Assembly: GCA_021797825.1 (NCBI GenBank)
Contig: JAJZZA010000003.1
Coordinates: forward strand, 25,872 to 89,871
Reading direction: 5' to 3'
Origin: Bacillota bacterium
GTDB lineage: Bacteria > Bacillota > Sulfobacillia > Sulfobacillales > Sulfobacillaceae
Length of the DNA: 64,000 nucleotides
Shown piece by piece: positions 23,406 to 33,115 of this stretch. How positions within the stretch are numbered: the stretch's first letter is position 1; each line of letters opens with the position of its first letter. Below the pieces are notes generated by a model. It was given only the letters and a program-made list of their open reading frames with translations. It was not told the origin of the DNA and ran no database searches. Made by a program: the position numbers and the translations under genes.

Positions 23406-24014
23406 GGCCGTGTTGGTTGGCCCCTCTCCCGGGATGCGGGAGGCGGCGCCTGTTAGTTATATATGCGTCACGGCGGGGCAAATCTGCCTGTCCGGGGGTT
23501 AAGCCCGTACGGTCTTCTGGCGGTAAAATGCCTTTAATCCCCGGCACATCAGCATTGGTGGAACCATCGCGCAGGCGGCTCCCTGGATTCCCCCGGAAAT
23601 TGGTGCGATGGTAAGAAAACGCGCCATCGGCGTGAACGAGGCGGTGGCAGGGTTGGCGCTGTCTAGGGCACTCCCGCTGCCCCCCCCCGCCCTGGCTGAA
23701 TACCCTAGAAACGCAACCGGGTTGATGGGGACTCCGCCATCCTTACGCCGCTTAGCGACACGCCGTGATATGACGCGCCATCACCACGCCCCACTCCATC
23801 CTGCCCATCGGGTTAACGGCTTGGGCCCGGTAATTCCCCACCGTGCGCATCGTGCCCTGGGGCATCCCGCTCGGCAGCCAGAGCCCGCACTTGCTCAGCG
23901 GTTCCCATTCACTAAGACGGCCGCGAGGAACACCGAGGGCCCCGGCCGTATGGTTTTCGGCTCGGGGCCCGCCGCGTTCCTCTGTCGCCTACGCCGGGTT
24001 GGCGGGGATCGCGA
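23406..24014. other. gap of about 600 bases without a recognisable gene
   Basis: Open frames here (for example 23608-24024, plus strand) have no ribosome binding site and read as low-complexity translations. The region includes an uninterrupted run of nine C near 23680 and a GC-rich hairpin-prone stretch near 23430-23455. No promoter for spoVK stands out. Confidence 0.4.
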
Positions 24015-25796
<1,782 letters not shown>

Positions 25797-25894
25797 TCAG
25801 GAATGTGGTCAAGAGCCGGCTTTGCCACCTACGGCGGGCGTCTGCCAGGAAGGGGGGTGGGGCGGCGGGTTCTCGCTTGATCCCGCCTGTTAGG

Positions 25895-25995
25895 GAACCT
25901 CTCCCTCCGCTGGCATTACCCAGATCAGGTGAACGGTCGGCGGGACCCCCCCGCCCTCTCAGCCCGAGAATTCGAGCTCCCGTGCGCCGGCCACG
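25895..25995 (-). ncRNA. TPP riboswitch (THI element)
   Basis: On the minus strand, CTGAGAG (25962-25956) and, after a variable GC-rich stem, the conserved ACCTGATCTGGGTAATGCC (from 25930) and AGCGGAGG (to 25904) form the two halves of the thiamine pyrophosphate aptamer. Ends are approximate. Downstream, AGGCGGG and CCCGCC (25865-25889) can form a hairpin, but no U-run follows, so the mode of control (transcription or translation) is not clear. It sits about 110 bases before the thiC start. Confidence 0.92.
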
Positions 25996-26015
25996 TACGC
26001 CTGCGTCTAATGCTT

Positions 26016-26044
26016 AACGTATCATGACGGGGGACTGCGGGCAA
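26016..26044 (-). promoter_or_regulatory. thiC promoter candidate
   Basis: On the minus strand TTGCCC (26044-26039), 17 bases, then TACGTT (26021-26016) preceded by TGA, so both a -35 and an extended -10 are possible. It lies about 20 bases upstream of the riboswitch, as expected. Confidence 0.55.
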
Positions 26045-26103
26045 CCGCCGGCGGCGTCGCCAGATCAAAAAATCATCCATCCTCACCCCTCTCTTCACAG
26101 GCA

Positions 26104-26128
26104 ATATCTGCCAACGAGCGCATATGAT
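26104..26128 (+). promoter_or_regulatory. weak sporulation-type promoter candidate before the SleB-like gene
   Basis: CATATGAT (26121-26128) resembles the -10 of sigma-E-dependent promoters (CATACAAT-like) and an AATATC-like element lies about 13 bases upstream. Spacing and -35 match are imperfect. TATGAT (26123-26128) could equally be a vegetative -10. Confidence 0.3.
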
Positions 26129-26163
26129 GTCTAGGACAAACCCTTTCGTAGAGGAGATGGATG

Positions 26164-27114
26164 ATGGCTGCTTTCCCTTTGATACCTGGGCGTTGGCGCT
26201 GGCAGGGCATCCTGCGCCGAATGTTGGCGGTAACCGCCGTGGCGTGGCTGTTGGTCGTGGGTTTGGCCCAAACCGGGCGTCCGCCCCGCAACCCCGCACC
26301 CCTGGCGAGGGCACAGGCCTCGCTAAAGATGGCCGGCCCCGCTGCGTTGGCGCCACCCGCTGCCGCAAATGCGCCCCTTCCGACAGGTAAAACGGTTGCC
26401 CCGGTGGGATGGGTCTATCAGATTCGTCCGGGCGATACCCTTTGGTGGCTGGCACGGCAATGGAAGGTTACCGTGCGTGACCTGGAACTGGCCAACAATC
26501 TGTCGGGAGACCGAATTGTCGCGGGGTATTACCTGGTAGTGCCTGACGTCTATTCGGTCCAACCGGGCGACACGCTGGGTTCGGTGGCCAGCAAATTCGG
26601 TGTATCCCAACAGACCCTGGGGCAGGAAAACCGTCTGGCCAGCGATCAGCTTTCGCCGGGGCAGACCCTGGTTATTCCGTATCTCGGCCCCCTGCCGGAC
26701 GCGGATGACGCTCCGGCTTCGGCCAGCCCCGGTTTGGCGTCGCGGGGTCTGTCTTCTGTTTCCTCCGGGGAGGTACTCAGCCTGGCCCGCCTGGTGCAGG
26801 CCGAGGCCGGCAATCAGCCGTTTGCCGGTCAGGTGGCGGTGGCCGCCGTGGTGCTAAATCGGTTGGCGGCCCCCGGGTTTCCAAAAACTGTGCAGGCGGT
26901 GGTGTTCCAACCGGGGCAGTTTGCGTCGGTGGCCAACGGCCAATATTGGGAGACGCCAAGCCCGCTGGCCTTTGCGGCGGTCAAAGCCGCTCTGGCGGGT
27001 TGGGATCCTACGGGAGGCGCCCTCTTCTTTTACAATCCGTCGCTTCCTCATTCCCCCTGGATGGATACGCTGCCGCAATCGGCGGTTATCGGCGCTCAGG
27101 TGTTTTGCCGGTAG
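26164..27114 (+). CDS. LysM-containing SleB/CwlJ-type cell wall hydrolase
   Basis: A 316-residue exported protein. An N-terminal membrane/signal segment is about 20-37. Two LysM repeats follow: about 84-127 (YQIRPGDTLWWLARQWKVT) and 130-174 (YSVQPGDTLGSVASKFGVS). The C-terminal hydrolase_2 domain is about 203-316 (LARLVQAEAGNQPFAGQVAV, with the catalytic Glu in QAEAG). The family includes the spore cortex-lytic enzymes SleB and CwlJ, which degrade muramic-lactam peptidoglycan during germination. GAGGAG is seven bases before ATG 26164 and four before ATG 26161. The 3' end overlaps the convergent miaA by 29 bases. Confidence 0.9.
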   Translation: MAAFPLIPGRWRWQGILRRMLAVTAVAWLLVVGLAQTGRPPRNPAPLARAQASLKMAGPAALAPPAAANAPLPTGKTVAPVGWVYQIRPGDTLWWLARQWKVTVRDLELANNLSGDRIVAGYYLVVPDVYSVQPGDTLGSVASKFGVSQQTLGQENRLASDQLSPGQTLVIPYLGPLPDADDAPASASPGLASRGLSSVSSGEVLSLARLVQAEAGNQPFAGQVAVAAVVLNRLAAPGFPKTVQAVVFQPGQFASVANGQYWETPSPLAFAAVKAALAGWDPTGGALFFYNPSLPHSPWMDTLPQSAVIGAQVFCR

Positions 27115-28051
27115 CTTCGTTTACCAGCTGTTCGGCCGAACGAACCAGTTCGGCCAGCGCTTGCTCGGGGGTCCAAACGCTCAAGTCCAGCCAGCGGGCG
27201 TCGGGTTCCGCGCGGAACCAGGTCAATTGCCGTTTGGCATATTGTCGGGTGTGGCGGACGATCAACCCGTTGCGTTCGTCGGTCGTCGCCCATCCGCGGT
27301 ACCAATCCGCCATTTCGCGGTAGCCGATGGCTTGCATGCACTGGGCGCGGCGGGAAACCCCGGCCGCCAGCAACTCTCCCACTTCGGTTTCGAAACCCGT
27401 CTGGAGCATCGCCTGCACCCGGGCTTCGATACGGCTCTTTAAGGACGCCGGGGGGCGGGTGACAACCCAATAGCGGTAGTGGTAGTCTGCGGGTCCGGGC
27501 GCATGGGCCAAGCGCCGGCCGCTGGTCCAGAAGACTTCCAACGCCCGCGCCGTGCGCCGCTGATCGGTGGGCGCGATCCGGCGGTAGCTGTCGGGGTCGA
27601 CCAGCCGCAGGAGGCGGTGGACCGCGTGCCATCCGTCGCGCTGCGCCATTTGCAGGATGCGTTCACGCACCGGACCCGGCGTTGCCTCGTCGGAAAAACG
27701 GTAGCCGCGCAGGAGGGCGCGGATAAAAAGACCGGTTCCCCCCACCACCAGCGGCAAACGGCCGCGTGTCCAGATATCCCGCGCCGCGGCTTTGGCCAGA
27801 CGCTGAAAATCGGCGACCGAGAAGACCCCGGTTGGCGCGACGGTGTCGATAAGATGGTGGGGGATGCCCATTCGCTGTTCGGCGGGCAATTTGGCGGACC
27901 CGATATCGCAGCCGCGAAACACCTGGGCGGAGTCGGCGGAGATGATTTCCCCGCCTATCGCCCGGGCCAGTTCGAGACTTAAAGCGGTTTTTCCGGCAGC
28001 GGTCGGCCCGGCCAAGATAAACAAGGGGATCCGGTTATCGACGGCGGCCAA
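27086..28051 (-). CDS. miaA: tRNA dimethylallyltransferase MiaA
   Basis: Adds a dimethylallyl group to A37 of tRNAs reading UNN codons. The 321-residue protein has the P-loop GPTAAGKT (residues 15-22), DSAQVFRGCDIGSAK (substrate binding), PLVVGGTGLFIRALL, the RRTARALEVF helix, and the C-terminal IGYREMADW and RQYAKRQLTWFR motifs. The frame is open to 28366, but TTG 28051 gives the family N-terminus, overlapping mutL by 17 bases; GGAGGAGG lies 12 bases upstream. It is the last gene of the ppx-like - mutS - mutL - miaA operon. hfq, its usual next neighbour, is absent. Confidence 0.93.
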   Translation of the reverse strand: MAAVDNRIPLFILAGPTAAGKTALSLELARAIGGEIISADSAQVFRGCDIGSAKLPAEQRMGIPHHLIDTVAPTGVFSVADFQRLAKAAARDIWTRGRLPLVVGGTGLFIRALLRGYRFSDEATPGPVRERILQMAQRDGWHAVHRLLRLVDPDSYRRIAPTDQRRTARALEVFWTSGRRLAHAPGPADYHYRYWVVTRPPASLKSRIEARVQAMLQTGFETEVGELLAAGVSRRAQCMQAIGYREMADWYRGWATTDERNGLIVRHTRQYAKRQLTWFRAEPDARWLDLSVWTPEQALAELVRSAEQLVNEATGKTPERR

Positions 28052-29750
28052 AGTGGCGGTCCACCTCCTCCAAAGACAGCTGGAGCACGGTCGGCCGGCC
28101 ATGCGGACAACCGCGGGGATCGTCGGCGCGCGCGAGTTGGTCGAAGAGATGCGACATTTCGAGCGTGCTGAGCGGGCGGTTGGCTTTAATCGCGGCTTTG
28201 CAAGCAGCCATGGCGTAGCGGTGGTTTTCCGCCCACGATACCGGATGCGCGCCGTCGTGTACGGCACCGTCCAGCAAGGAATCAAGCACCGCCTGCCAGA
28301 GCCCGGCATCGGGCGCGCCGTCACCGAATCCTTGCGGAATGGCCCGTACGGCGACGGTGGTTCCACCCAAGCCCTCCACCAAAAAACCGAGAGACTCCAG
28401 CAGCGGTTGGGCCTCGCGCCATACCGCCCACTCCGCGGGGTTTAGGGTGTGGGTCCAGGGGACCAGCAGTGGCTGACTGGTGAGAATGTCTTCCCCGCGG
28501 CGGCGGAATTCTTCGAAATAGACCCGTTCGTGCGCGGCATGCTGGTCGACCAGATATAAGCCGCCGGGACCTTGCGCGATGATGTATTTGGCGTGCCATT
28601 GCGCGAGCGGGATCAGGCTTTGGAATTCCGTGTGCAAAACCGGGGACGCTCCGTCGCGGGCGGGCGAGGGGGCATCAGGGAGATTAGCGTCGAAGGTCTC
28701 CTGCCTCACCGGCATGGGATCGCCGCCCCTTAGCGGAAAGACAATCGCCGGGGACGCGGCAGCCAACGCGTCGTGCACCGCCCGGAAGAGACGGGCGGCC
28801 ACGGCCCGTTCGCGCAGAATCCGCACTTCGGCCTTGCTCGGATGGGCGTTGGGGTCGAGGTCGCCAGGATCCAGACTGACCCAAAGCCAAAACCAGGGGA
28901 ATCGCCGATCCGGCAACTGGGGTTTAAACGCCTCTTCGACCGCCTGCCGCAATATCCAATTTGTCACCCAGCGCCGGTTGACATAGAGGCTTTGTCCCTT
29001 GCGCGTGCCCTGGTGCCGATGGGCAGGGAGGACGAAGCCGGCCACGTTTAATCCGTCGGCCCCTTGGTAGTCAACGGGAATCAAGTGACGATGCACCTCC
29101 CGTCCAAAAATCGCGAGGATGGCCTCGTCGGCGGTCTTGCGCCCGGGGGTGCGAAACAGCGTACGGCCGTCACTGCTCAGTTCGACCTGGACCGCAGGCG
29201 CCCCGATGGCCAAGCGTTCCGCCACCAGTTCTACAGCCCCGAGTTCGGCGGCCGGGGACTTCAATGATTTGAGGCGGGCGGGAACTTGCAAAAATAGCTC
29301 AGCGACCGTTACCGTGGTGCCGGGACTCATGGGCACCGGGATGACCGGTTGGGCGTCTCCGTAATTGACCACCAATTGATGCCCATAGGCGGCGTCGCGG
29401 TCGCGCGAGGCGATGGTCAATCGGCTTACCGCACTGACCGCAGCCAGCGCTTCGCCCCGGAACCCGAACCAGCGGCTCTCATCCAGGTCCCGCAGTTGGG
29501 TAAGTTTGGAGGTGGCGTGCCGGGCCACGGAAAGGGCCAAATCCTCTGGAACCATCCCCACACCGTCGTCTTGGACCCGGATTTGGGTGCGGCCCCCCTC
29601 GGCGATCTCCACGTGGATAACCTGCGCCCCCGCATCCAGGCTGTTCTCCATGAGCTCTTTGACGACCGACGCGGGCCGCTCGACCACCTCCCCGGCGGCA
29701 ATTTGATTGGCCACGACCGGATCCAGGCGGTGAATCCTAGGCAAAGTCAC
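28035..29750 (-). CDS. mutL: DNA mismatch repair protein MutL
   Basis: A 571-residue GHKL ATPase that couples mismatch recognition by MutS to strand incision. N-terminal motifs are ELMENSLDAGA, VQDDGVGM and GFRGEALAAVSAVS. The C-terminal domain has the endonuclease signature DQHAAHERVYFEE (DQHA-x2-E-x4-E) together with ACKAAIKAN and GCPHGRP, so this MutL should be a nicking endonuclease, as in bacteria without MutH. The GTG start at 29750 has GGGGAG seven bases upstream. It follows mutS by 21 bases. Confidence 0.96.
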   Translation of the reverse strand: MTLPRIHRLDPVVANQIAAGEVVERPASVVKELMENSLDAGAQVIHVEIAEGGRTQIRVQDDGVGMVPEDLALSVARHATSKLTQLRDLDESRWFGFRGEALAAVSAVSRLTIASRDRDAAYGHQLVVNYGDAQPVIPVPMSPGTTVTVAELFLQVPARLKSLKSPAAELGAVELVAERLAIGAPAVQVELSSDGRTLFRTPGRKTADEAILAIFGREVHRHLIPVDYQGADGLNVAGFVLPAHRHQGTRKGQSLYVNRRWVTNWILRQAVEEAFKPQLPDRRFPWFWLWVSLDPGDLDPNAHPSKAEVRILRERAVAARLFRAVHDALAAASPAIVFPLRGGDPMPVRQETFDANLPDAPSPARDGASPVLHTEFQSLIPLAQWHAKYIIAQGPGGLYLVDQHAAHERVYFEEFRRRGEDILTSQPLLVPWTHTLNPAEWAVWREAQPLLESLGFLVEGLGGTTVAVRAIPQGFGDGAPDAGLWQAVLDSLLDGAVHDGAHPVSWAENHRYAMAACKAAIKANRPLSTLEMSHLFDQLARADDPRGCPHGRPTVLQLSLEEVDRHFGRRR

Positions 29751-29771
29751 GGGTTCACTCCCCTCTCGCGA

Positions 29772-32285
29772 TTAGCGGGCCCGCAGGCGGTCGTGCCAGG
29801 AAGCCAGCCATTGCCAGGCGTCACGGGGCGACAAGCTGTCGGGATCCAGGCCAGCCAAGCCGTCGCGGAGTTCCTCCAGCACGGGATCAGCAGAAAACAA
29901 GGTGACTTGTTCCGCCGCCCGCCCGGGCGACGCCGGCGGACGGGGTTCCCAGGCTTTCAGAAAATGCCGCGCTCGGGTCAAGACCGGATACGGCAATCCA
30001 GCCATTTTGGCCACGTCGAGGCCATAGGAGCGCGAGGCGGCTCCCGGCAGGACGCGGTGCGTAAACACCAAATGGCCGGGGCCGTCATCGGCCACCTCGA
30101 CATGAAGATTGGTCACCCGTGGCGATTGTTCGGCCAGCTCGGTCAACTCATGATAATGGGTGGCGAACAAGGTCCAGGGCGCGCCCGGGCCCGCCAAACG
30201 CTCGGCTACGGCCCGGGCGATGGCCAGACCGTCATAGGTGGATGTCCCCCGGCCTAGTTCATCCAGCAGCACCAGGCTTTGGGGGGTCACCTGCTTGACG
30301 ATTCCGGCCACCTCTTCCATTTCCACCATGAACGTGCTTTGCCCGCGGAACATGTCGTCATCCGCCCCGATTCGGGTGAACACCCCGTCCAGGATGGGCA
30401 ACGAGAAATGCGTCGCCGCGACCATGCTCCCCATGTGCGCCATGATGACGTTTAGGGCCAGAGCGCGCATGAAGGTGGATTTGCCCCCCATGTTCGGTCC
30501 GGTCACCACCGCCAGCCGGGTTTGCGGCCCCAGTTGTAACCCGCTGGGGACATAGTCGGCGACCAGCGCGTCCAGTATCGGATGGCGCAGGTGTTCCGCG
30601 ACAATGCTCGGCTGATCGCTGGTATCCCACACCGGCGGGTGATAGCGGTGCGCTTCAGCCACCTCGGCCAGCCCGGCCACCACGTCGGCTTCTGCCAACT
30701 GCGCGGCCAGCCGACCCAGATCGGCGGCCCGCTCGCGGACTGCGGAAACCAAACGGTCAGCCCACCAAGCCTCCCGGGTGCGGATGGCCTCCTCCGCCTG
30801 GGCAATCCGCGTCTCCAGCGCGCGCAGTGCCGGAGACGTAAAGCGCTCACTGTTGGTCATCGTCTGCCGGCGTTGCCATTCGGCCGGCACATCCGCGGCC
30901 TGGCTGCGATTGACTTCCCAATAATAGCCAAACGACCGGTGGTATCCGACTTTAAGGCTTTTGAGACGAGAATGCTCGCGCTCTTGCGCCTCCAGCGCCG
31001 TAAGGTTTTCGCGTTGGTGGTCCCGCAGGGCGCAGGCTTCATCCAATTCGGGATCGAATCCGCCGCGGATTAGATTCCCGTCGTCCCAACGCGCCGGGGC
31101 GGGCTCGGCGAGCGCGGCCAACACGTCCGCTACCGGCGTGACGGCCGCGGTCGCCAGCGGTGGGCCCGACCACCAGTCGCCCTCGGCGACTATCTCCGCG
31201 ACGGCGGGAACTTGGGCCAAGGCCCCGGCGACCCCGGACAAATCCCGGGGAGAGCCGACGCCCATGGTGATCCGAGCCACGCGCCGCGACAGATCACCGA
31301 CGGCGCGAAGCAGGGCTCTCAGGTCGTGGCGGGGACCCGGATGCGAAATCAGCCAGCTGACCGCCCGGTTGCGCGCTTCGATCTGTGCCAGGTCGGTCAG
31401 CGGACGCTCAATCCAACTGCGCAGCAGGCGGCTTCCCATCGGCGTCGTGGTGTGGTCGAGATGGTGCCACAGGCTGGGACCGGCCGGACGGATTGCATCC
31501 AGTTGATGCAAGGTGCGCGATGACACCCGCATGCTGTGTTCTGGAGCATGCACCCGGATATGGGTGAGATGGGCAGGAAGCTGGCGCTGGCTGCTTTCCA
31601 AGTAGCGCCACAGCACCATCAGCGCTAGCTTGGCCCGGGGTTTGCCGCTGAGCCCCCAACTATCCAGAGTGACCGAGCCCAGCCGCTCGGCTACACGTTT
31701 TTCCAGCGCGGTCGGGTCGCTCACCTGAAACCAGTTTCCGGTTTGCACCCGCACCCCGGACAAATCCAACGTCTCGGCGGCATTGGCGAGGTATTCCTGA
31801 GGAGTCCAGCGTTCCCACTCGTCCCGCAGGAGTCCCGCATCACGGCTGGCCAGGTCCACCACGTGCACCGTTCCGGTCGACAGTTCGGCGACCACCAACG
31901 CCCAGCCTTGGCGGTCTGTCACCAGCACGGCGAAACGCGGAACCTCGGCGGCATCATCCGGGATAAAGGTGCCCGGGGTCAAAATCCGGGTGATCTGCCG
32001 GTCCACCAGTCCCTTGGTGAGGCGGGGATCTTCCATTTGCTCGGCAATGGCCACCATGTGACCACAATCCAGCAAACGCTTGGCGTAGGTGTTCAGCGCG
32101 TGATGCGGGACCCCGCACATGGGGATTTTGCCGTCTCGGGAGGTCAGTTGCACGTCGAGCAACGGCGCTGCCCGTTCGGCATCGGCTCCGAATATTTCAT
32201 AAAAGTCCCCCAACCGGTAAAACAGGATGGCTTGCGGAGCCTCGGCCCGAAGCCGATGATACTGGTCCAACATCGGGGTGCTCAT
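29772..32285 (-). CDS. mutS: DNA mismatch repair protein MutS
   Basis: An 837-residue mismatch-recognition ATPase. The N-terminal mismatch-binding motif F-Y-E is in RLGDFYEIFG. The connector and lever domains follow, and the ABC-type ATPase has Walker A GPNMGGKS, the signature region FRGQSTFMVEME and Walker B LVLLDELGRGTS. The frame opens at 32363, but ATG 32285 (MSTPMLDQYHRL) is the family start and forms an ATGA overlap with the preceding ppx-like gene. The C-terminus (about 35 residues after the helix-turn-helix) is short, as in many Gram-positive MutS proteins. Confidence 0.97.
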   Translation of the reverse strand: MSTPMLDQYHRLRAEAPQAILFYRLGDFYEIFGADAERAAPLLDVQLTSRDGKIPMCGVPHHALNTYAKRLLDCGHMVAIAEQMEDPRLTKGLVDRQITRILTPGTFIPDDAAEVPRFAVLVTDRQGWALVVAELSTGTVHVVDLASRDAGLLRDEWERWTPQEYLANAAETLDLSGVRVQTGNWFQVSDPTALEKRVAERLGSVTLDSWGLSGKPRAKLALMVLWRYLESSQRQLPAHLTHIRVHAPEHSMRVSSRTLHQLDAIRPAGPSLWHHLDHTTTPMGSRLLRSWIERPLTDLAQIEARNRAVSWLISHPGPRHDLRALLRAVGDLSRRVARITMGVGSPRDLSGVAGALAQVPAVAEIVAEGDWWSGPPLATAAVTPVADVLAALAEPAPARWDDGNLIRGGFDPELDEACALRDHQRENLTALEAQEREHSRLKSLKVGYHRSFGYYWEVNRSQAADVPAEWQRRQTMTNSERFTSPALRALETRIAQAEEAIRTREAWWADRLVSAVRERAADLGRLAAQLAEADVVAGLAEVAEAHRYHPPVWDTSDQPSIVAEHLRHPILDALVADYVPSGLQLGPQTRLAVVTGPNMGGKSTFMRALALNVIMAHMGSMVAATHFSLPILDGVFTRIGADDDMFRGQSTFMVEMEEVAGIVKQVTPQSLVLLDELGRGTSTYDGLAIARAVAERLAGPGAPWTLFATHYHELTELAEQSPRVTNLHVEVADDGPGHLVFTHRVLPGAASRSYGLDVAKMAGLPYPVLTRARHFLKAWEPRPPASPGRAAEQVTLFSADPVLEELRDGLAGLDPDSLSPRDAWQWLASWHDRLRAR

Positions 32286-33016
32286 GGCGTGCCCCGGCCC
32301 AGACAGGCGGCAAGCCAAAGCCCTTCGCTGAGTCCCCGTTCGCAGATCGCGAGGTTCTGCCATTCATAACGGGCGGCCAGTGCGATCATAAGGCCGAGGC
32401 CGTGCGGGTAAAGCTCGCGACGCAAGGGGTCGAGGTCGGGTGGCAGGGCCGCTGGCAGGGATTGCGCCAAATGGCGTAGGGCTTGCAAAGAGACCGAGCG
32501 GGTGCCCAAGAGCCGCGCGGTCAACACCGCGGTTCCGCCTACCCAGACCGGCCGCTGGGCACCCGCGGCAGCTATGGCCGCATGCTCTGGCGATGCGGAC
32601 CGCGCCGCCCCCAAGGGAAGTGACCAGACGGCGTCGGCCGTCGCCAGTTCGGTGCTGCCCCCGCCCAGGTCCACCACCAGCCGGGTGTCTGGTTTCACCG
32701 CTTTGACGGCCGCGTAGCACAGACCACCCTCCTGTTCGGGAGTGAGCGTCCAGACCGGAAATCCTTGGCGGGCCGCCACGGCCGCAAGTTCGGGATGAAG
32801 ACGGAAAGCTTCCCCGCCTGCCACCAACGGGCGCCGACCCGGAATCCCGGCCAGTTCCCGGGAGAAGTCAGCCAACACCCTAGCGAGCGTCTCGCTGCGG
32901 TCGGACCCCAGCAAGTTGGCCAGCCGCTGCCGGCGAAGACAGGCCGTGGTCAGGTCCGCACCCGCCAACATGACTGAAGTGGTGGTGCCAATTTTTATCA
33001 CGGCCACGGTTCTCAC
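32282..33016 (-). CDS. short Ppx/GppA-family phosphatase-like protein
   Basis: A 244-residue protein of the exopolyphosphatase/ppGppase fold (sugar kinase/Hsp70/actin superfamily). The phosphate-1 loop is VIKIGTTTSVML, the conserved acidic region is TLTPEQEGGLCYAAV, and the phosphate-2 loop is DLGGGSTEL. Typical family members have about 300 residues or more; here the segment after DLGGGSTEL is shortened (PLGAARSASPEH) and no C-terminal HD-like domain exists. Activity is therefore uncertain. It starts with GTG 33016 and overlaps mutS by four bases, a coupling to mismatch repair that I do not know from other genomes. Confidence 0.75.
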   Translation of the reverse strand: MRTVAVIKIGTTTSVMLAGADLTTACLRRQRLANLLGSDRSETLARVLADFSRELAGIPGRRPLVAGGEAFRLHPELAAVAARQGFPVWTLTPEQEGGLCYAAVKAVKPDTRLVVDLGGGSTELATADAVWSLPLGAARSASPEHAAIAAAGAQRPVWVGGTAVLTARLLGTRSVSLQALRHLAQSLPAALPPDLDPLRRELYPHGLGLMIALAARYEWQNLAICERGLSEGLWLAACLGRGTP

Positions 33017-33049
33017 GATGCGCGTCGCTCCCTACAAAGATTCGACACG

Positions 33050-33058
33050 ATTATAACA
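33050..33058 (-). promoter_or_regulatory. extended -10 promoter of the ppx-like - mutS - mutL - miaA operon
   Basis: On the minus strand TGT precedes a perfect TATAAT (33055-33050), about 35 bases before the GTG start. No -35 match is seen. Confidence 0.65.
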
Positions 33059-33102
33059 AAACACGCGGGAGGGTTCGCGGTCGTCCCCGGTCCGGCTCAT
33101 GG

Positions 33103-33108
33103 TAAAAT
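33103..33108 (+). promoter_or_regulatory. -10 element implying a near-leaderless carboxypeptidase mRNA
   Basis: TAAAAT lies only seven bases before the ATG at 33116, and no Shine-Dalgarno sequence is present between. If used, transcription would begin at or next to the start codon. No -35 partner is convincing. Confidence 0.4.
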
Positions 33109-33115
33109 AGGCGCC

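Noticed and set aside
23680..23690. Run of nine C
   Set aside because: A homopolymer in a non-coding region; no frame depends on it, so I do not read it as a phase-variation tract.
29349..30257. 302-residue open frame on the plus strand
   Set aside because: Antisense to mutL and mutS; no recognisable motif.
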